This document shows positions 1 to 7,966 of a stretch of DNA of 64,000 nt, piece by piece (the first letter of the stretch is position 1; every line of letters begins with the position of its first letter). Source of the DNA: JACCXG01 sp963717745. GTDB taxonomy: Bacteria > Acidobacteriota > Vicinamibacteria > Vicinamibacterales > 2-12-FULL-66-21. The translations under genes and the position numbers were made by a program. The stretch covers positions 372,001 to 436,000 of the forward strand of contig CAVQXJ010000007.1 of the NCBI GenBank assembly GCA_963717745.1. Direction: 5' to 3'. The notes below the pieces were generated by a model. It did not search any database and was not told the DNA's origin. It was given only the letters and a program-made list of their open reading frames with translations.

Positions 1-443
1 AGCAGGGCAGCCTGCGGCAGTCGGATCTGTTCAGTCAGCTGCTGATCTCCAACTACCTGTTCGACCGCGACAAGATCTACGCCTACGTGAATCTCGACGA
101 CAACGAGCTGTTCATCTATCAGCGGCTCTACGAGCTGATTGCGCCCGACGTCCCGCCGCCCGATCTCGTGATCTATCTGCAGACGCCGGTCGAGGTGGTG
201 CGGCGCCGGCTCCGCCAGCGCGCCAAGGCGGACCCGGCCCTGCCGCTGCCCGCCGCCGACTACATCCGGGAGCTGAACGAGGCGTTCAACCATTTCTTCT
301 TCCATTACACGGCCAGCCCGCTCCTCACGGTCGAGACGTCCCACGTCGATCTGTCATGGAGCGACGACACCGTCGCCGACATCGAACGACAGATTCGTTC
401 GATGGGAAAGGGCACCCGGTATTACGTCCCTCGAACCCAGTAG
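1..443 (+). CDS. Deoxynucleoside kinase family protein, C-terminal part (5' end outside window)
   Basis: End of a P-loop deoxynucleoside kinase that would phosphorylate deoxynucleosides for the dNTP salvage pool in the cytosol. The frame is open from base 3, so the start and Walker A lie before the window. The words NYLFDRDKIYAY and NLDDNELFIYQRLY, then the DLVIYLQTP strand and the basic lid VEVVRRRLRQRA, occur in the order known for the dNK family. In some bacteria this domain is fused behind HPPK (FolK); that cannot be judged here. The next gene starts 10 bases downstream on the same strand and may be co-transcribed. Substrate choice (dA/dG versus others) is not readable from this part. Confidence 0.82.
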   Translation, partial: QGSLRQSDLFSQLLISNYLFDRDKIYAYVNLDDNELFIYQRLYELIAPDVPPPDLVIYLQTPVEVVRRRLRQRAKADPALPLPAADYIRELNEAFNHFFFHYTASPLLTVETSHVDLSWSDDTVADIERQIRSMGKGTRYYVPRTQ

Positions 444-453
444 GTCGCGAAAC

Positions 454-2610
454 ATGATTGATCGCGTGACGACTCCTCCGGCGCTCCGCGCGGCCGCTCT
501 CGTGAGCATCGGTGTGGCGCTCCTGGCGTCCGGATGCGCCAGCGCTCCGGTCGTGGTGCCAGCCGCGCCGACCGTTCCGCTCGAGCAGAAAATGACCTGG
601 ATGCTCCAGCTGGAGGATCAGCGGATTCTCAAGCTGCCCGAGCCCCCGCCTCCTCCGCCGGTCGCACCGGTGAAAGGGCAGCGTCCGGCGCCGCTGCCGC
701 CGCCGCCCGCGTCGGTGCCGGATCTCACGAAGCTGGCCGCCGACCCGATCCCGCGCGTCCGGCGGCGCGCCGCGGTCGCCCTCGGTCGCGTGGGGCTGAA
801 GGACGGCGTCCCGGCGTTGACCACACTGCTGACCGATCCCGATACCGACGTGCGCCAATCCGCGGCGTTCGCGCTCGGGCTGATCGGCGATCGGACCGCG
901 TCGGCGGCGCTGCTGCCGCTGCTCCAGGATCCCGATCCGCTCGTCCGCGGTCGCGCCGCCGAAGGGCTGGGCTTGATGGGCGCCGAAGACGCGGCCGCCG
1001 CGATTGCCACGATGACGGCGGCTCTGGCCCGATCGCCCGCAGTCACCGCGATGACGCCGGACGACGAGTCGTGGCCGGCGCCGCCGGAGGCCGAGGCCTT
1101 CAAGCTGGGGCTGTTCGCGCTGGTCCGCTTGCGGGCGTATGACCATCTCGCCACCGCCGCGCTCGACGCGGGGCGACCGGTGACGACCTGGTGGCCGGTC
1201 GCCTTCGCGCTGCAGCGCAATGGCGACCCTCGCGCCGCGGCTCCGCTCCGGCAGCTGATCGGCGTCAAGGGTCGGTATACGCCGGCGTTCGCGGCCCGCG
1301 GGCTCGGCCGCATCAAAGACCCCGCCGCCGCCGACGTCCTGCTCCCGCTGCTCGATCCCACCACCCAGCCGCGCGAGGTCGTCGCGTCAGTCATCATCGC
1401 GATCCGCGATCTCGGGCTGGCGCCGGCAGGCGCACGGCTCGGCGCGCTGGCGGCCGACGCTGCCGTCGACGGCAGCCTTCGCATGGAGGCGTTGACGACG
1501 CTGAGTGCACTGAGGGCGATCGACCAGCTGCCGATTGTGCAGGACCTGATCACCGACGACTGGCCGGCGCTGCGCGCGGGGGCGATCCGCGCCAACGCCG
1601 CGATTGACCCCGACAACTTCACGCTGATCCTGTCTGGCCTCGAGATCGATCGGCACTGGATGGGCCGCGCCGCGCTGGCCGACGCCCTGGCCTCGCTCGC
1701 GCCGGAGGTCGCCATCGGCCGGCTCACCGAGCTGCTGAAAGACGAGGACAAGCGCGTGCTCCCGCACGTGCTGCGGGCGCTGGTCCGGGTGAAGGCGCCC
1801 GACGTGACGGCGTTGTTGTTCGCGCAGCTGAAGGACTCGGACTTTGCGGTGCGCGAAGCGGTCGCCGGATTGATCGGCGAGCTGAAGCCGGCCGGAGGCG
1901 TGGCCGCGCTGAAGGAGGCCTATGAAGCCGGACAGCCCGACGCCGCGTATAGCGCGCGGGCGGCGGCGGTGTCGGCGCTGGCCAGCTACGGGACGCCCGA
2001 CGCGGTCGACGTGATGCGCGCGGGGCTGGCCGACAAGGACTGGGCGGTGCGGGTGCGGGCGGCCGAACTCCTCGCCAAGCTCGATCCCTCGAGCGATCAT
2101 CAGCAGGCGATCCGCCCGGTGCCGGGGGCACCGATCGCGCCGTACGATGATCCACCGCTCGCCGCGCCGCCGAACTCACCGCACGTCTTCATCGAAACCG
2201 CTAAAGGCACGATCGAGTTCGAGCTCGCCGTGCTCGAGGCGCCGCAGACCGCCCGCAGCTTCATCGCGCTGGCGCGCAAAGGGTTCTTCAACGGCCTGCA
2301 GGTGCACCGCGTGGTGCCGAACTTCGTGATGCAGGACGGCGATCCGCGCGGCGACGGCGAAGGCGGGCCGGGTTATACGATTCGCGATGAGCTGAACGAA
2401 CGGCCGTATCTGCGCGGCACGGTCGGCATGGCGCTGTCGTGGAAGGACACCGGCGGGAGCCAATTCTTCATCACCCACTCACCGCAGCCGCACCTCGACG
2501 GGCGGTATACCGCCTTCGGCCACGTCGTCAACGGCATGGACGTCGTCGATCGGATCCAGGTGGGGGACACGATCGTGCGGATTCGGGTGTGGGATGGGAA
2601 GTGGGAGTGA
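454..2610 (+). CDS. Lipoprotein with HEAT repeats fused to a cyclophilin-type peptidyl-prolyl isomerase
   Basis: A 718-residue envelope protein. The N-terminus is a signal peptide ending in LLASGC (Cys28), a probable lipidation site. A proline-rich linker (about 62-90) precedes HEAT/PBS-lyase-like helical repeats (about 95-560), for example VRRRAAVALGRVGLKDGVP and VRQSAAFALGLIGD. The last 140 residues form a cyclophilin: VHRVVPNFVMQDGDP, GGSQFFITHSPQPHLDG and YTAFGHVVNGMDVVD contain the usual catalytic Arg, the QFFIT strand and the substrate-pocket His. The enzyme would isomerise Xaa-Pro bonds of exported proteins, with the HEAT solenoid as a client-binding or scaffold arm (inference). The start ATG is 10 bases after the kinase stop, and a strong hairpin follows the stop. 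Known cyclophilins are usually free-standing or have short extensions, so the large HEAT fusion is notable. Confidence 0.88.
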   Translation: MIDRVTTPPALRAAALVSIGVALLASGCASAPVVVPAAPTVPLEQKMTWMLQLEDQRILKLPEPPPPPPVAPVKGQRPAPLPPPPASVPDLTKLAADPIPRVRRRAAVALGRVGLKDGVPALTTLLTDPDTDVRQSAAFALGLIGDRTASAALLPLLQDPDPLVRGRAAEGLGLMGAEDAAAAIATMTAALARSPAVTAMTPDDESWPAPPEAEAFKLGLFALVRLRAYDHLATAALDAGRPVTTWWPVAFALQRNGDPRAAAPLRQLIGVKGRYTPAFAARGLGRIKDPAAADVLLPLLDPTTQPREVVASVIIAIRDLGLAPAGARLGALAADAAVDGSLRMEALTTLSALRAIDQLPIVQDLITDDWPALRAGAIRANAAIDPDNFTLILSGLEIDRHWMGRAALADALASLAPEVAIGRLTELLKDEDKRVLPHVLRALVRVKAPDVTALLFAQLKDSDFAVREAVAGLIGELKPAGGVAALKEAYEAGQPDAAYSARAAAVSALASYGTPDAVDVMRAGLADKDWAVRVRAAELLAKLDPSSDHQQAIRPVPGAPIAPYDDPPLAAPPNSPHVFIETAKGTIEFELAVLEAPQTARSFIALARKGFFNGLQVHRVVPNFVMQDGDPRGDGEGGPGYTIRDELNERPYLRGTVGMALSWKDTGGSQFFITHSPQPHLDGRYTAFGHVVNGMDVVDRIQVGDTIVRIRVWDGKWE

Positions 2611-2639
2611 TTCGAGATCAGCGATGAGGGAGTAGGTTG

Positions 2640-2661
2640 AAAGGGGGCGTGAGCCCCCTTT
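2640..2661. terminator. Bidirectional hairpin terminator between convergent genes
   Basis: Perfect 9-bp stem AAAGGGGGC / GCCCCCTTT with a GTGA loop. It lies between the stop of the HEAT/cyclophilin gene (plus) and the stop of the 18-residue micro-gene (minus). Read on the plus strand the loop is a GNRA tetraloop, and the flanking A/T runs serve as a U-tract in both directions. Confidence 0.75.
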
Positions 2662-2669
2662 CGGGTGGC

Positions 2670-2726
2670 TTAGCGCTTCTTCGCGCCCTTCTTCTTCGCG
2701 CCGCCCTTGGCTGCTTTCTTGGCCAT
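2670..2726 (-). CDS. 18-residue lysine/alanine/glycine-rich micro-protein (paralogue A)
   Basis: Reads MAKKAAKGGAKKKGAKKR and stops with TAA. Nine of 18 residues are Lys or Arg, with no acidic residue. A purine-rich ribosome site (AAGGGGGGA) sits a few bases before the ATG. A near copy (paralogue B) lies 226 bases upstream on the same strand, sharing the MAKK start, the AKGGAKK core and the KKR end, although their DNA differs at many third positions. That pattern argues for selection on the peptide. It resembles the tails of histone-H1-like and small ribosome-associated basic proteins, so binding to nucleic acid is likely, but function is unknown. Too short for normal gene finders. Confidence rests on the duplicate, the ribosome site and the flanking terminators. 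Confidence 0.62.
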   Translation of the reverse strand: MAKKAAKGGAKKKGAKKR

Positions 2727-2906
2727 GATTATCCCCCCTTTCACTCGTGGGATCTGCACGGGCCCTCGCCGGCGATAGCACCGCTGCCGTCTGGCACGTC
2801 GGTCTTCCGATCCGGCGCCCGCGTTGAATCGGGACTCCCGCGAGCCGGGTTCCCGTCGCGCGCTGCGCGGAGGGAAGGACGGCGGGAGGCCGCTCTAAAG
2901 AAAAGA

Positions 2907-2934
2907 GGGGGTGCCAAGTACTGGCGACACCCCC
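2907..2934 (-). terminator. Rho-independent terminator after micro-gene B
   Basis: On the minus strand GGGGGT pairs with ACCCCC, and an inner GCCA/TGGC stem closes the loop; a short GTC bulge separates the two stems. The hairpin is followed by a T-rich tract (TCTTTTCTTT). It begins 18 bases after the stop of the 20-residue micro-gene, so that gene appears to be its own short transcription unit. Confidence 0.7.
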
Positions 2935-2952
2935 GTACCGGTCAGGCGGCGC

Positions 2953-3015
2953 TTAGCGCTTCTTTCCGCCCTTAGCCGTCTTCTTCGCGCCACCCTTTGC
3001 GGTTTTCTTCGCCAT
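2953..3015 (-). CDS. 20-residue lysine/alanine/glycine-rich micro-protein (paralogue B)
   Basis: Reads MAKKTAKGGAKKTAKGGKKR and stops with TAA. It is built from two copies of KKTAKGG, with nine Lys/Arg and no acidic residue. A textbook ribosome site AAGGAGG sits five to six bases from the ATG, a sigma-70-like promoter lies about 90 bases upstream, and a hairpin plus T-tract follows the stop. This complete small transcription unit makes a real gene much more likely than chance. The leader between the predicted start of transcription and the ATG is about 85 nt. Possible roles are nucleoid compaction, ribosome or polyanion binding, by analogy with H1-like tails; no family is recognised. Confidence 0.7.
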   Translation of the reverse strand: MAKKTAKGGAKKTAKGGKKR

Positions 3016-3106
3016 TCGTTCCTCCTTGGAACTGGCAGCTCAGCTGTTTACCGACTCTCGCAGGTCACTACAGGTGGGCTGAGCGGACCACCCTCATACG
3101 AGATGT

Positions 3107-3136
3107 AGATTACGGGTGAGAAGATCGAAGTGTCAA
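3107..3136 (-). promoter_or_regulatory. Sigma-70-like promoter for micro-gene B
   Basis: On the minus strand a perfect -35 TTGACA (3136-3131) and a -10 TAATCT (3112-3107) are separated by 18 bases, pointing at the 20-residue micro-gene. No other minus-strand gene start lies between. Confidence 0.6.
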
Positions 3137-3149
3137 GCACAAAGTGCTT
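3137..3149. promoter_or_regulatory. Perfect inverted repeat next to the -35 box, possible operator
   Basis: AGCAC-AAA-GTGCT directly abuts the TTGACA -35 box of the micro-gene promoter and is bracketed by a second TTGACA (3160-3155, minus strand). Position and symmetry suit a dimeric regulator, but no regulator is known. Confidence 0.35.
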
Positions 3150-3313
3150 AGCCTTGTCAAAAACCCGCACCTACTAAGTGTCGGTCATCGCCCGATCGGC
3201 CTGTAGACCGCAACTCCAAACCCCGAACCTTGTCAAGTCAGTGAGAAACCAGTGAGATCTGCGATCGGCCGGGCCGTGAGATCGCGGGGATTGACGCGGC
3301 AGGGAGGTGACGG
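3150..3313. other. Non-coding spacer upstream of the micro-genes
   Basis: I see no supported gene. It holds two further TTGACAAGG words on the minus strand (near 3155 and 3232) and a short direct repeat CAGTGAGA around 3238-3256, possibly additional promoter or binding elements. It ends at the 116-bp palindrome that precedes the TPR gene. Confidence 0.4.
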
Positions 3314-3429
3314 GGTACCGGATCTCAAAAACGGAGCAACGGAGAAAACGGAGGAATCGGAAAGAACAGATCAATTTCTTTTCCGTTCTCTTCGTTGGCT
3401 CCGTTGCTCCGTTTTTGAGATCCGGTGCC
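3314..3429. repeat. 116-bp palindrome, CGGAGCAACGGAG family, copy 1
   Basis: A long imperfect inverted repeat. The left arm opens with GGTACCGGATCTCAAAAACG and continues with near-tandem ACGGAG words; the right arm is its reverse complement and ends in GGTGCC. The centre is A/T-rich. A second copy lies at 26204-26320 after lon. It sits downstream of the minus-strand TPR gene (stop at 3489) and could fold into a very stable RNA hairpin. Confidence 0.85.
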
Positions 3430-3488
3430 TCGAGAGGCCTCCAGCGTCTCGAGGCCGGTGTGACGCGGTGCGCGGACGCGGAACGCGA

Positions 3489-5069
3489 TCAGCGGATGTT
3501 CAGCCGCGCCAGCGCGCGCGTCGCCGCCGCTTGCGTCTCCGCGCCGGCGCCGAACAGCGTCGCCGCGATGCGATACCCGGAGACCGCTTCGTCGGTGTGG
3601 CCGAGCCGTTCGTGCAGGCGCGCCGCTTCGAGGTGCGCGTTGCCGAGGATGGGCGGGGGACAGGTGCGGCCGTTGCGAATGGACAGATCGAACTGGATCA
3701 AGGCGTCGGCGTCGGCGCGGCGCGCCTGCAGGACGCGCCCGAGCCGGTAGTGCGCCACCGGTTCGTGCGGGTTCAGGGCGATCGCGCGCTCGAGCGCGGT
3801 GGTCGCGCCCGGCAGATCGTTGCGCTCGAGGCGACGCCAGCCGTCGAGCGAGAGCCGGAACGCCTCGGCGTGGCGCGCATCCGGTGCGTGGCGGATCCGC
3901 CCCGACGCCTGGCCGCGCACGTCGTAAGGATCGAGCGGCGGCACCGTGGCGAGCGCGGACTTGTAGGCGGCGAGCGCGGCGGGACGCGCGCCGAGCCGAT
4001 CGTGCGCCTCCCCCAGGCGCAGGTAGGCGAGCGCCAGCGAAGAGTACGGCGCCTCCGGCTTCAGTGCGGTGACCGCCTTCAGATGATCGAGGGCATCGTC
4101 GGTCAAGTGCACCGCGTCCATCATGCGCGCCACCCCGAGCCGCGCCTGCACTTCGGCGAGTGCCCCATTGTTGGCGCGCTGCTCGCGCGCGGCGGCGAGC
4201 AGCGTCCGCCAGGTTTCGAGGCTGGCGATGATGTCGTGCTCGTAGGCGTCCTGGATCTGGGCGATCTGCGCGAGATACAGCGGATTGCCCGGATACCGCG
4301 CCTGCAGCGCATGGAGCAGCTCGATGGCCCGCCGGGTCTGCCGCTCATACCAGAGATAGATGACGTGCAGCTGGTAATCGGCTTCGCCCTGCATCAGCCG
4401 GCCGCGGCTGCGGGCGCGCAGCATCTCGCGGAGCCCTTCTTTCCGATCGCCGCCCGGCAGCAGCAGCAGGAAGCGCAGGATCCGCGCCGCCGCCGGCGCG
4501 ACGTCCGCGTAGTACTTGTACATCCCGAGCCCGAAGTAGGCGTCGTCCAGGCCCGGCTCGAGGGCGATCGCGCGGTCCATCGCCTCTTTGATCTGTTTGC
4601 CGTCGCGCGCGGCGGCGACTTTTTCGCCGCGCAGGACCCGCCACTGGACGCGGGCGCCGTAGGCGCCGCCGAGGTAGAACCAGGCTTCGGCCGAGTCCGG
4701 CGCGCGCTCGGTCCAGGCCTCGGTGGTGCGGATCGCGCGCTCGACCCCGGCGGTGAACGCCGGATCGAGCGCCCGGCTTTCGGGATCGAGCTGAATCCTC
4801 CACCACAGGGCGGTTGCTTCGAGCACGTCGCAGGCTTCCGGCGGCGCCGGTCCGCAGGCGCGGCGCAGCTCGGCGTCGACCTGATCGAAGCGCGCTTCGA
4901 GGATGAACTCATAGGCGCGGACCAGGCCGTCCTCGCCGCGGAGCGGGTACCGGGGCGGCAGCGGCGGCACCGATCGCCGCGACGGTTCCTGCGTCGCCAG
5001 CGGGGAGGCCGCCGTCATCCAACCGACCGCCATCAGGGTGGCGAGCGCGGACAGCCGGCGTCCGCTCAT
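3489..5069 (-). CDS. Secreted tetratricopeptide-repeat protein
   Basis: A 526-residue protein with an N-terminal signal peptide (MSGRRLSALATLMAVGW, then an AxA-like site before QEPSRRS), placing it in the periplasm or attached to the envelope. Helical repeat motifs follow, such as AEAWFYLGGAYGARV, DDAYFGLGMYKYYAD, SSLALAYLRLGEAHDRLG and EPVAHYRLGRVLQARR, typical of TPR scaffolds. The ATG overlaps the ddl stop (ATGA), so translation is probably coupled to D-Ala-D-Ala ligase. I chose this ATG because frames further upstream run inside ddl. The partner is unknown; coupling to ddl suggests a link to envelope growth, which is inference. Confidence 0.78.
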   Translation of the reverse strand: MSGRRLSALATLMAVGWMTAASPLATQEPSRRSVPPLPPRYPLRGEDGLVRAYEFILEARFDQVDAELRRACGPAPPEACDVLEATALWWRIQLDPESRALDPAFTAGVERAIRTTEAWTERAPDSAEAWFYLGGAYGARVQWRVLRGEKVAAARDGKQIKEAMDRAIALEPGLDDAYFGLGMYKYYADVAPAAARILRFLLLLPGGDRKEGLREMLRARSRGRLMQGEADYQLHVIYLWYERQTRRAIELLHALQARYPGNPLYLAQIAQIQDAYEHDIIASLETWRTLLAAAREQRANNGALAEVQARLGVARMMDAVHLTDDALDHLKAVTALKPEAPYSSLALAYLRLGEAHDRLGARPAALAAYKSALATVPPLDPYDVRGQASGRIRHAPDARHAEAFRLSLDGWRRLERNDLPGATTALERAIALNPHEPVAHYRLGRVLQARRADADALIQFDLSIRNGRTCPPPILGNAHLEAARLHERLGHTDEAVSGYRIAATLFGAGAETQAAATRALARLNIR

Positions 5070-6226
5070 GTGAGGCTGGTGCGAAGCTGCTGCTTGCCGG
5101 CGTGCCGTTCGAGCGCGAGGCTGACCAGCCGCTCGAGGAGGGTGGGGTAGTCGAGGCCGGTCGCGGCCCACAGCTTCGAATACATGCTGATGGTCGTGAA
5201 CCCCGGAATCGTGTTCACTTCGTTGAGGAAGATCTGTCCGGTGCCGCGCGACAGCAGGAAGTCGACCCGGGCCATCCCGGCGCAGTCGATCGCCTTGAAG
5301 GCGGCAATCGACAGGCGCCGGATCCGATCGGCCATCGCCGGCTCCAGCTCCGCGGGGATGATCACCTGCGAGCTGTCGTCGATGTACTTGGCTTCGTAGT
5401 CGTAGAACTCGCGCGACGGGATCACTTCGCCGGCCACCGATGCTTCCGGCGTGTCGTTGCCGAGGACCGCGCACTCGATCTCGCGCGCCTCCGGGACCGC
5501 GGCTTCGACCACGATCTTGCGATCGAAGCTGCCGGCCAGGACCAGCCCTTTCGCCAGCCCGTCGCGGGTCTTGGCTTTCGAGATGCCGACGCTCAATCCG
5601 AGATTCGCCGGCTTGACGAACATCGGGTAGCCCAGCGTCGTCTCGAGCAGATCGAGCGTGCCGTCGGGGTCCGCCTCGCGCTCGTGGCGCATCACGACGC
5701 GATAGGCGCCGACCGGCAGGCCGAGCGCGGAGAAGACGAGCTTCATGATCGCCTTGTCCATCCCGACCGCGGAGGCGAGCACGCCCGCGCCGACGTACGG
5801 CACGTTCGCCAGCTCCAGCAGCCCCTGGACCGTGCCGTCCTCGCCGTAGGGTCCGTGCAGGACCGGAAAGATGACGTCGAGATTGAGACCGGTGACGGTG
5901 GCCCGTCCCAGTTCGTCGACGCGGGTCGGGCTGCGGTCGATGGAGAGCACGGTCTCCTCGCTCGGCCGCGCGATCATGTGCACTTCACGGCCGCTGCGGA
6001 GCGGCCGCGCCGCGTCGAGGCGCGCCTGCTCGATCACTTCTCCGGCGGACATCGCGGTCGGCGCGCGATCGGCGAGGCACCACCGACCGTCCTTCTCGAT
6101 CCGGATCGGCACCGCTTCGTAGCGCTTCTTGTCGAGATGGGCGAACACCGCGGCCGCGGACGCCAGCGAGACCTCGTGCTCGCCCGACCGCCCGCCATAG
6201 AGCACACCGACCCGAAGACGTTTCAC
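5066..6226 (-). CDS. ddl: D-alanine--D-alanine ligase
   Basis: A 386-residue ATP-grasp ligase that joins two D-alanines for the peptidoglycan stem peptide in the cytosol. N-terminal VGVLYGGRSGEHEVSLAS, central FVKPANLGLSVGIS (ATP-binding) and C-terminal FLNEVNTIPGFT (metal and substrate loop) are the family signatures. The start is GTG at 6226, giving MKRLRVGVLYGGRS; frames further upstream run into a repeat element. A -10-like TATTCT lies seven bases before this GTG and no Shine-Dalgarno is visible, so the message may be leaderless. Length fits the family. Confidence 0.93.
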   Translation of the reverse strand: MKRLRVGVLYGGRSGEHEVSLASAAAVFAHLDKKRYEAVPIRIEKDGRWCLADRAPTAMSAGEVIEQARLDAARPLRSGREVHMIARPSEETVLSIDRSPTRVDELGRATVTGLNLDVIFPVLHGPYGEDGTVQGLLELANVPYVGAGVLASAVGMDKAIMKLVFSALGLPVGAYRVVMRHEREADPDGTLDLLETTLGYPMFVKPANLGLSVGISKAKTRDGLAKGLVLAGSFDRKIVVEAAVPEAREIECAVLGNDTPEASVAGEVIPSREFYDYEAKYIDDSSQVIIPAELEPAMADRIRRLSIAAFKAIDCAGMARVDFLLSRGTGQIFLNEVNTIPGFTTISMYSKLWAATGLDYPTLLERLVSLALERHAGKQQLRTSLT

Positions 6227-6247
6227 GTACCAAAGAATACAGGAAGA

Positions 6248-6447
6248 CAAATCCCAAGCTCCAAATCCCAAATCCCGACCACGCCCAAATCCCAACCCCC
6301 AAGGCCAACTCTCAACTCCCACTCCCAACGCCTAATCGCCCAGCGCCTCGGAGTTCGGTCGTCGTTGGGAATTGGAGGTTGGGATTTCGAGTTGGGAGTT
6401 GGGATTTGGGCGTGGTTGGGATTTGGAGCTTGGAGCTTGGGATTTGG
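6248..6447. repeat. 200-bp palindrome, AAATCCC family, copy 1 (G4-capable arms)
   Basis: Fills the space between divergent ddl and tgt and ends 19 bases before the tgt start. The left arm is made of CAAATCCCAAGCTCC-like words, G-poor on the plus strand; the right arm is its approximate reverse complement. Four GGG runs with loops of 4, 4 and 7 bases in the right arm (plus strand), and a matching set with loops 4, 7 and 4 in the left arm (minus strand), satisfy the canonical G-quadruplex rule. Confidence 0.88.
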
Positions 6448-6466
6448 TTCGAGCCACAATCAGCCC

Positions 6467-7615
6467 GTGTCCTTCTTCAAAGTGACCCACCGCGACGGCC
6501 TGGCGCGGCGCGGCGAGCTGCGCACGCCGCACGGCGTCGTCCAGACCCCCGCGTTCATGCCGGTCGGCACCCGCGGCGCGGTGAAGGCGGTGACCCATCG
6601 CGACCTCGAGGACCTCGGCGCCGAGATCATTCTCGGGAACACCTATCACCTGTTCCTCCGCCCGGGCGGCGATCTGATCGCCCGGCGCGGCGGGCTGCAC
6701 GCGTTCATCGGCTGGCCGCATCCGATCCTCACCGACAGCGGCGGCTACCAGGTGTTCAGCCTGGCGACGATCCGGAAGATTCGGGAAGAGGGGGCGGAGT
6801 TCCGCTCGCATCTCGATGGCGCGAAGCATCTGCTGACGCCGGAAGCGGCGACCGAGGTGCAGGCGCAGCTCGGATCCGACATCGCGATGGTGCTCGACGA
6901 GTGCATCGCGACCCCCGCGACGCCCGCGGCGGCGCGCGACGCGATGGAGCGATCGGTCCGCTGGGCACGGCGGGCGCGGACGCGGTTCGAGCAGCTGCGC
7001 ATCGATCCCGGCGCGGTGCAGGTGACCAACCCGGGGCAGGCCCAATTCGGGATCGTGCAGGGAGCGACCTTTTCCGACCTGCGGACGGAGAGCGTCCAGG
7101 CGACCGTCGAGATCGGGTTCGAGGCGTACGCGATTGGCGGGCTCAGCGTGGGCGAACCGCCCGACGTCATGTACGACGTGGTGGGGCACACCGCGCCGCT
7201 CCTGCCGGAGGACCGGCCCCGCTACCTGATGGGTACGGGCATGCCGGACGACCTCTTCGAGTGCGTCGCACGGGGCATCGACATGTTCGACTGCGTCCTG
7301 CCGACCCGGAACGCGCGCAACGGCCAGTTCCTGACCAGCCGCGGGCCGCTCTCTATAAAGAACGCCCGTTTCGCCGAGGACCCGAGCCCCCCCGATCCGG
7401 GCTGCGGCTGCTACACCTGCCGGACGTTCTCCCGCGCCTACTTGAGGCACCTTTACATGTCGGGTGAAATGACCGCGGCCACCCTCAACTCACTGCATAA
7501 TCTACACTTTTACCTTGACACGATGCGGAGGATTAGGGAGGCTTTAGTGTTCGGCACGTTTGAAAAACTCCGCCTGGAGTTCCATCAAACCTTTTCCCGC
7601 CGACCCCGACACTGA
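6467..7615 (+). CDS. tgt: tRNA-guanine(34) transglycosylase (queuine biosynthesis)
   Basis: A 382-residue TIM-barrel enzyme that swaps guanine-34 for the queuosine precursor preQ1 in tRNAs with a GUN anticodon. LTDSGGYQVFSL contains the general-base Asp, DMFDCVLPTRNARNGQ the nucleophilic Asp, and GCGCYTCRTF with the downstream His in YLRHLY the zinc site. The start is taken as GTG 6467 (VSFFKVTHRDG), since the frame further upstream runs through the repeat and opposite ddl. No ribosome site is evident because the palindrome ends just upstream. yajC begins at the next base after the stop, so tgt heads a tgt-yajC-secD-secF run, a common bacterial arrangement. Confidence 0.95.
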   Translation: MSFFKVTHRDGLARRGELRTPHGVVQTPAFMPVGTRGAVKAVTHRDLEDLGAEIILGNTYHLFLRPGGDLIARRGGLHAFIGWPHPILTDSGGYQVFSLATIRKIREEGAEFRSHLDGAKHLLTPEAATEVQAQLGSDIAMVLDECIATPATPAAARDAMERSVRWARRARTRFEQLRIDPGAVQVTNPGQAQFGIVQGATFSDLRTESVQATVEIGFEAYAIGGLSVGEPPDVMYDVVGHTAPLLPEDRPRYLMGTGMPDDLFECVARGIDMFDCVLPTRNARNGQFLTSRGPLSIKNARFAEDPSPPDPGCGCYTCRTFSRAYLRHLYMSGEMTAATLNSLHNLHFYLDTMRRIREALVFGTFEKLRLEFHQTFSRRPRH

Positions 7616-7957
7616 ATGGACTTGGCGTACGAGCTCGTGATCTTTGCGTCGGCCGGTGCGTTGCAGCCCTCCGGGCTTCTTCAGTTCCTGCCGTTCGCCA
7701 TCATTCTCGGTATCTTCTATTTCCTGATCCTGCTGCCGATGAAAAAGCGGCAGCGCAAAATCCAGGAATTCCAGGAGTCGCTGAAAGTGGGCGACAAGGT
7801 CATCACGACCAGCGGCATCTACGGCCAGATCACCCGACTCGGCGAGAAGTCCCTGCAGGTGCAGATCGCCGATCGCGTCCGCATCGAGGTCGCCCGGGCG
7901 GCCGTCGCCGGATATCAGGGCCAGGATCCCGTCGTTCCAGAAGGCAACAACCTCTAA
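7616..7957 (+). CDS. yajC: Preprotein translocase subunit YajC
   Basis: A 113-residue inner-membrane protein that joins SecDF and assists Sec export. One membrane segment (about 23-42, LPFAIILGIFYFLILLPM) is followed by the cytosolic KKRQRKIQEF stretch and the family's VGDKVITTSGIYGQI motif. Its ATG abuts the tgt stop (TGA-ATG), and secD starts nine bases after its stop, which indicates one operon. Length and layout are standard. Confidence 0.95.
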   Translation: MDLAYELVIFASAGALQPSGLLQFLPFAIILGIFYFLILLPMKKRQRKIQEFQESLKVGDKVITTSGIYGQITRLGEKSLQVQIADRVRIEVARAAVAGYQGQDPVVPEGNNL

Positions 7958-7966
7958 TCACTGACC

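Noticed and set aside
5102..6466. In-frame extension of tgt far upstream
   Set aside because: It runs antisense to ddl and through the AAATCCC repeat, and lacks similarity to tgt; the conserved protein starts at 6467.
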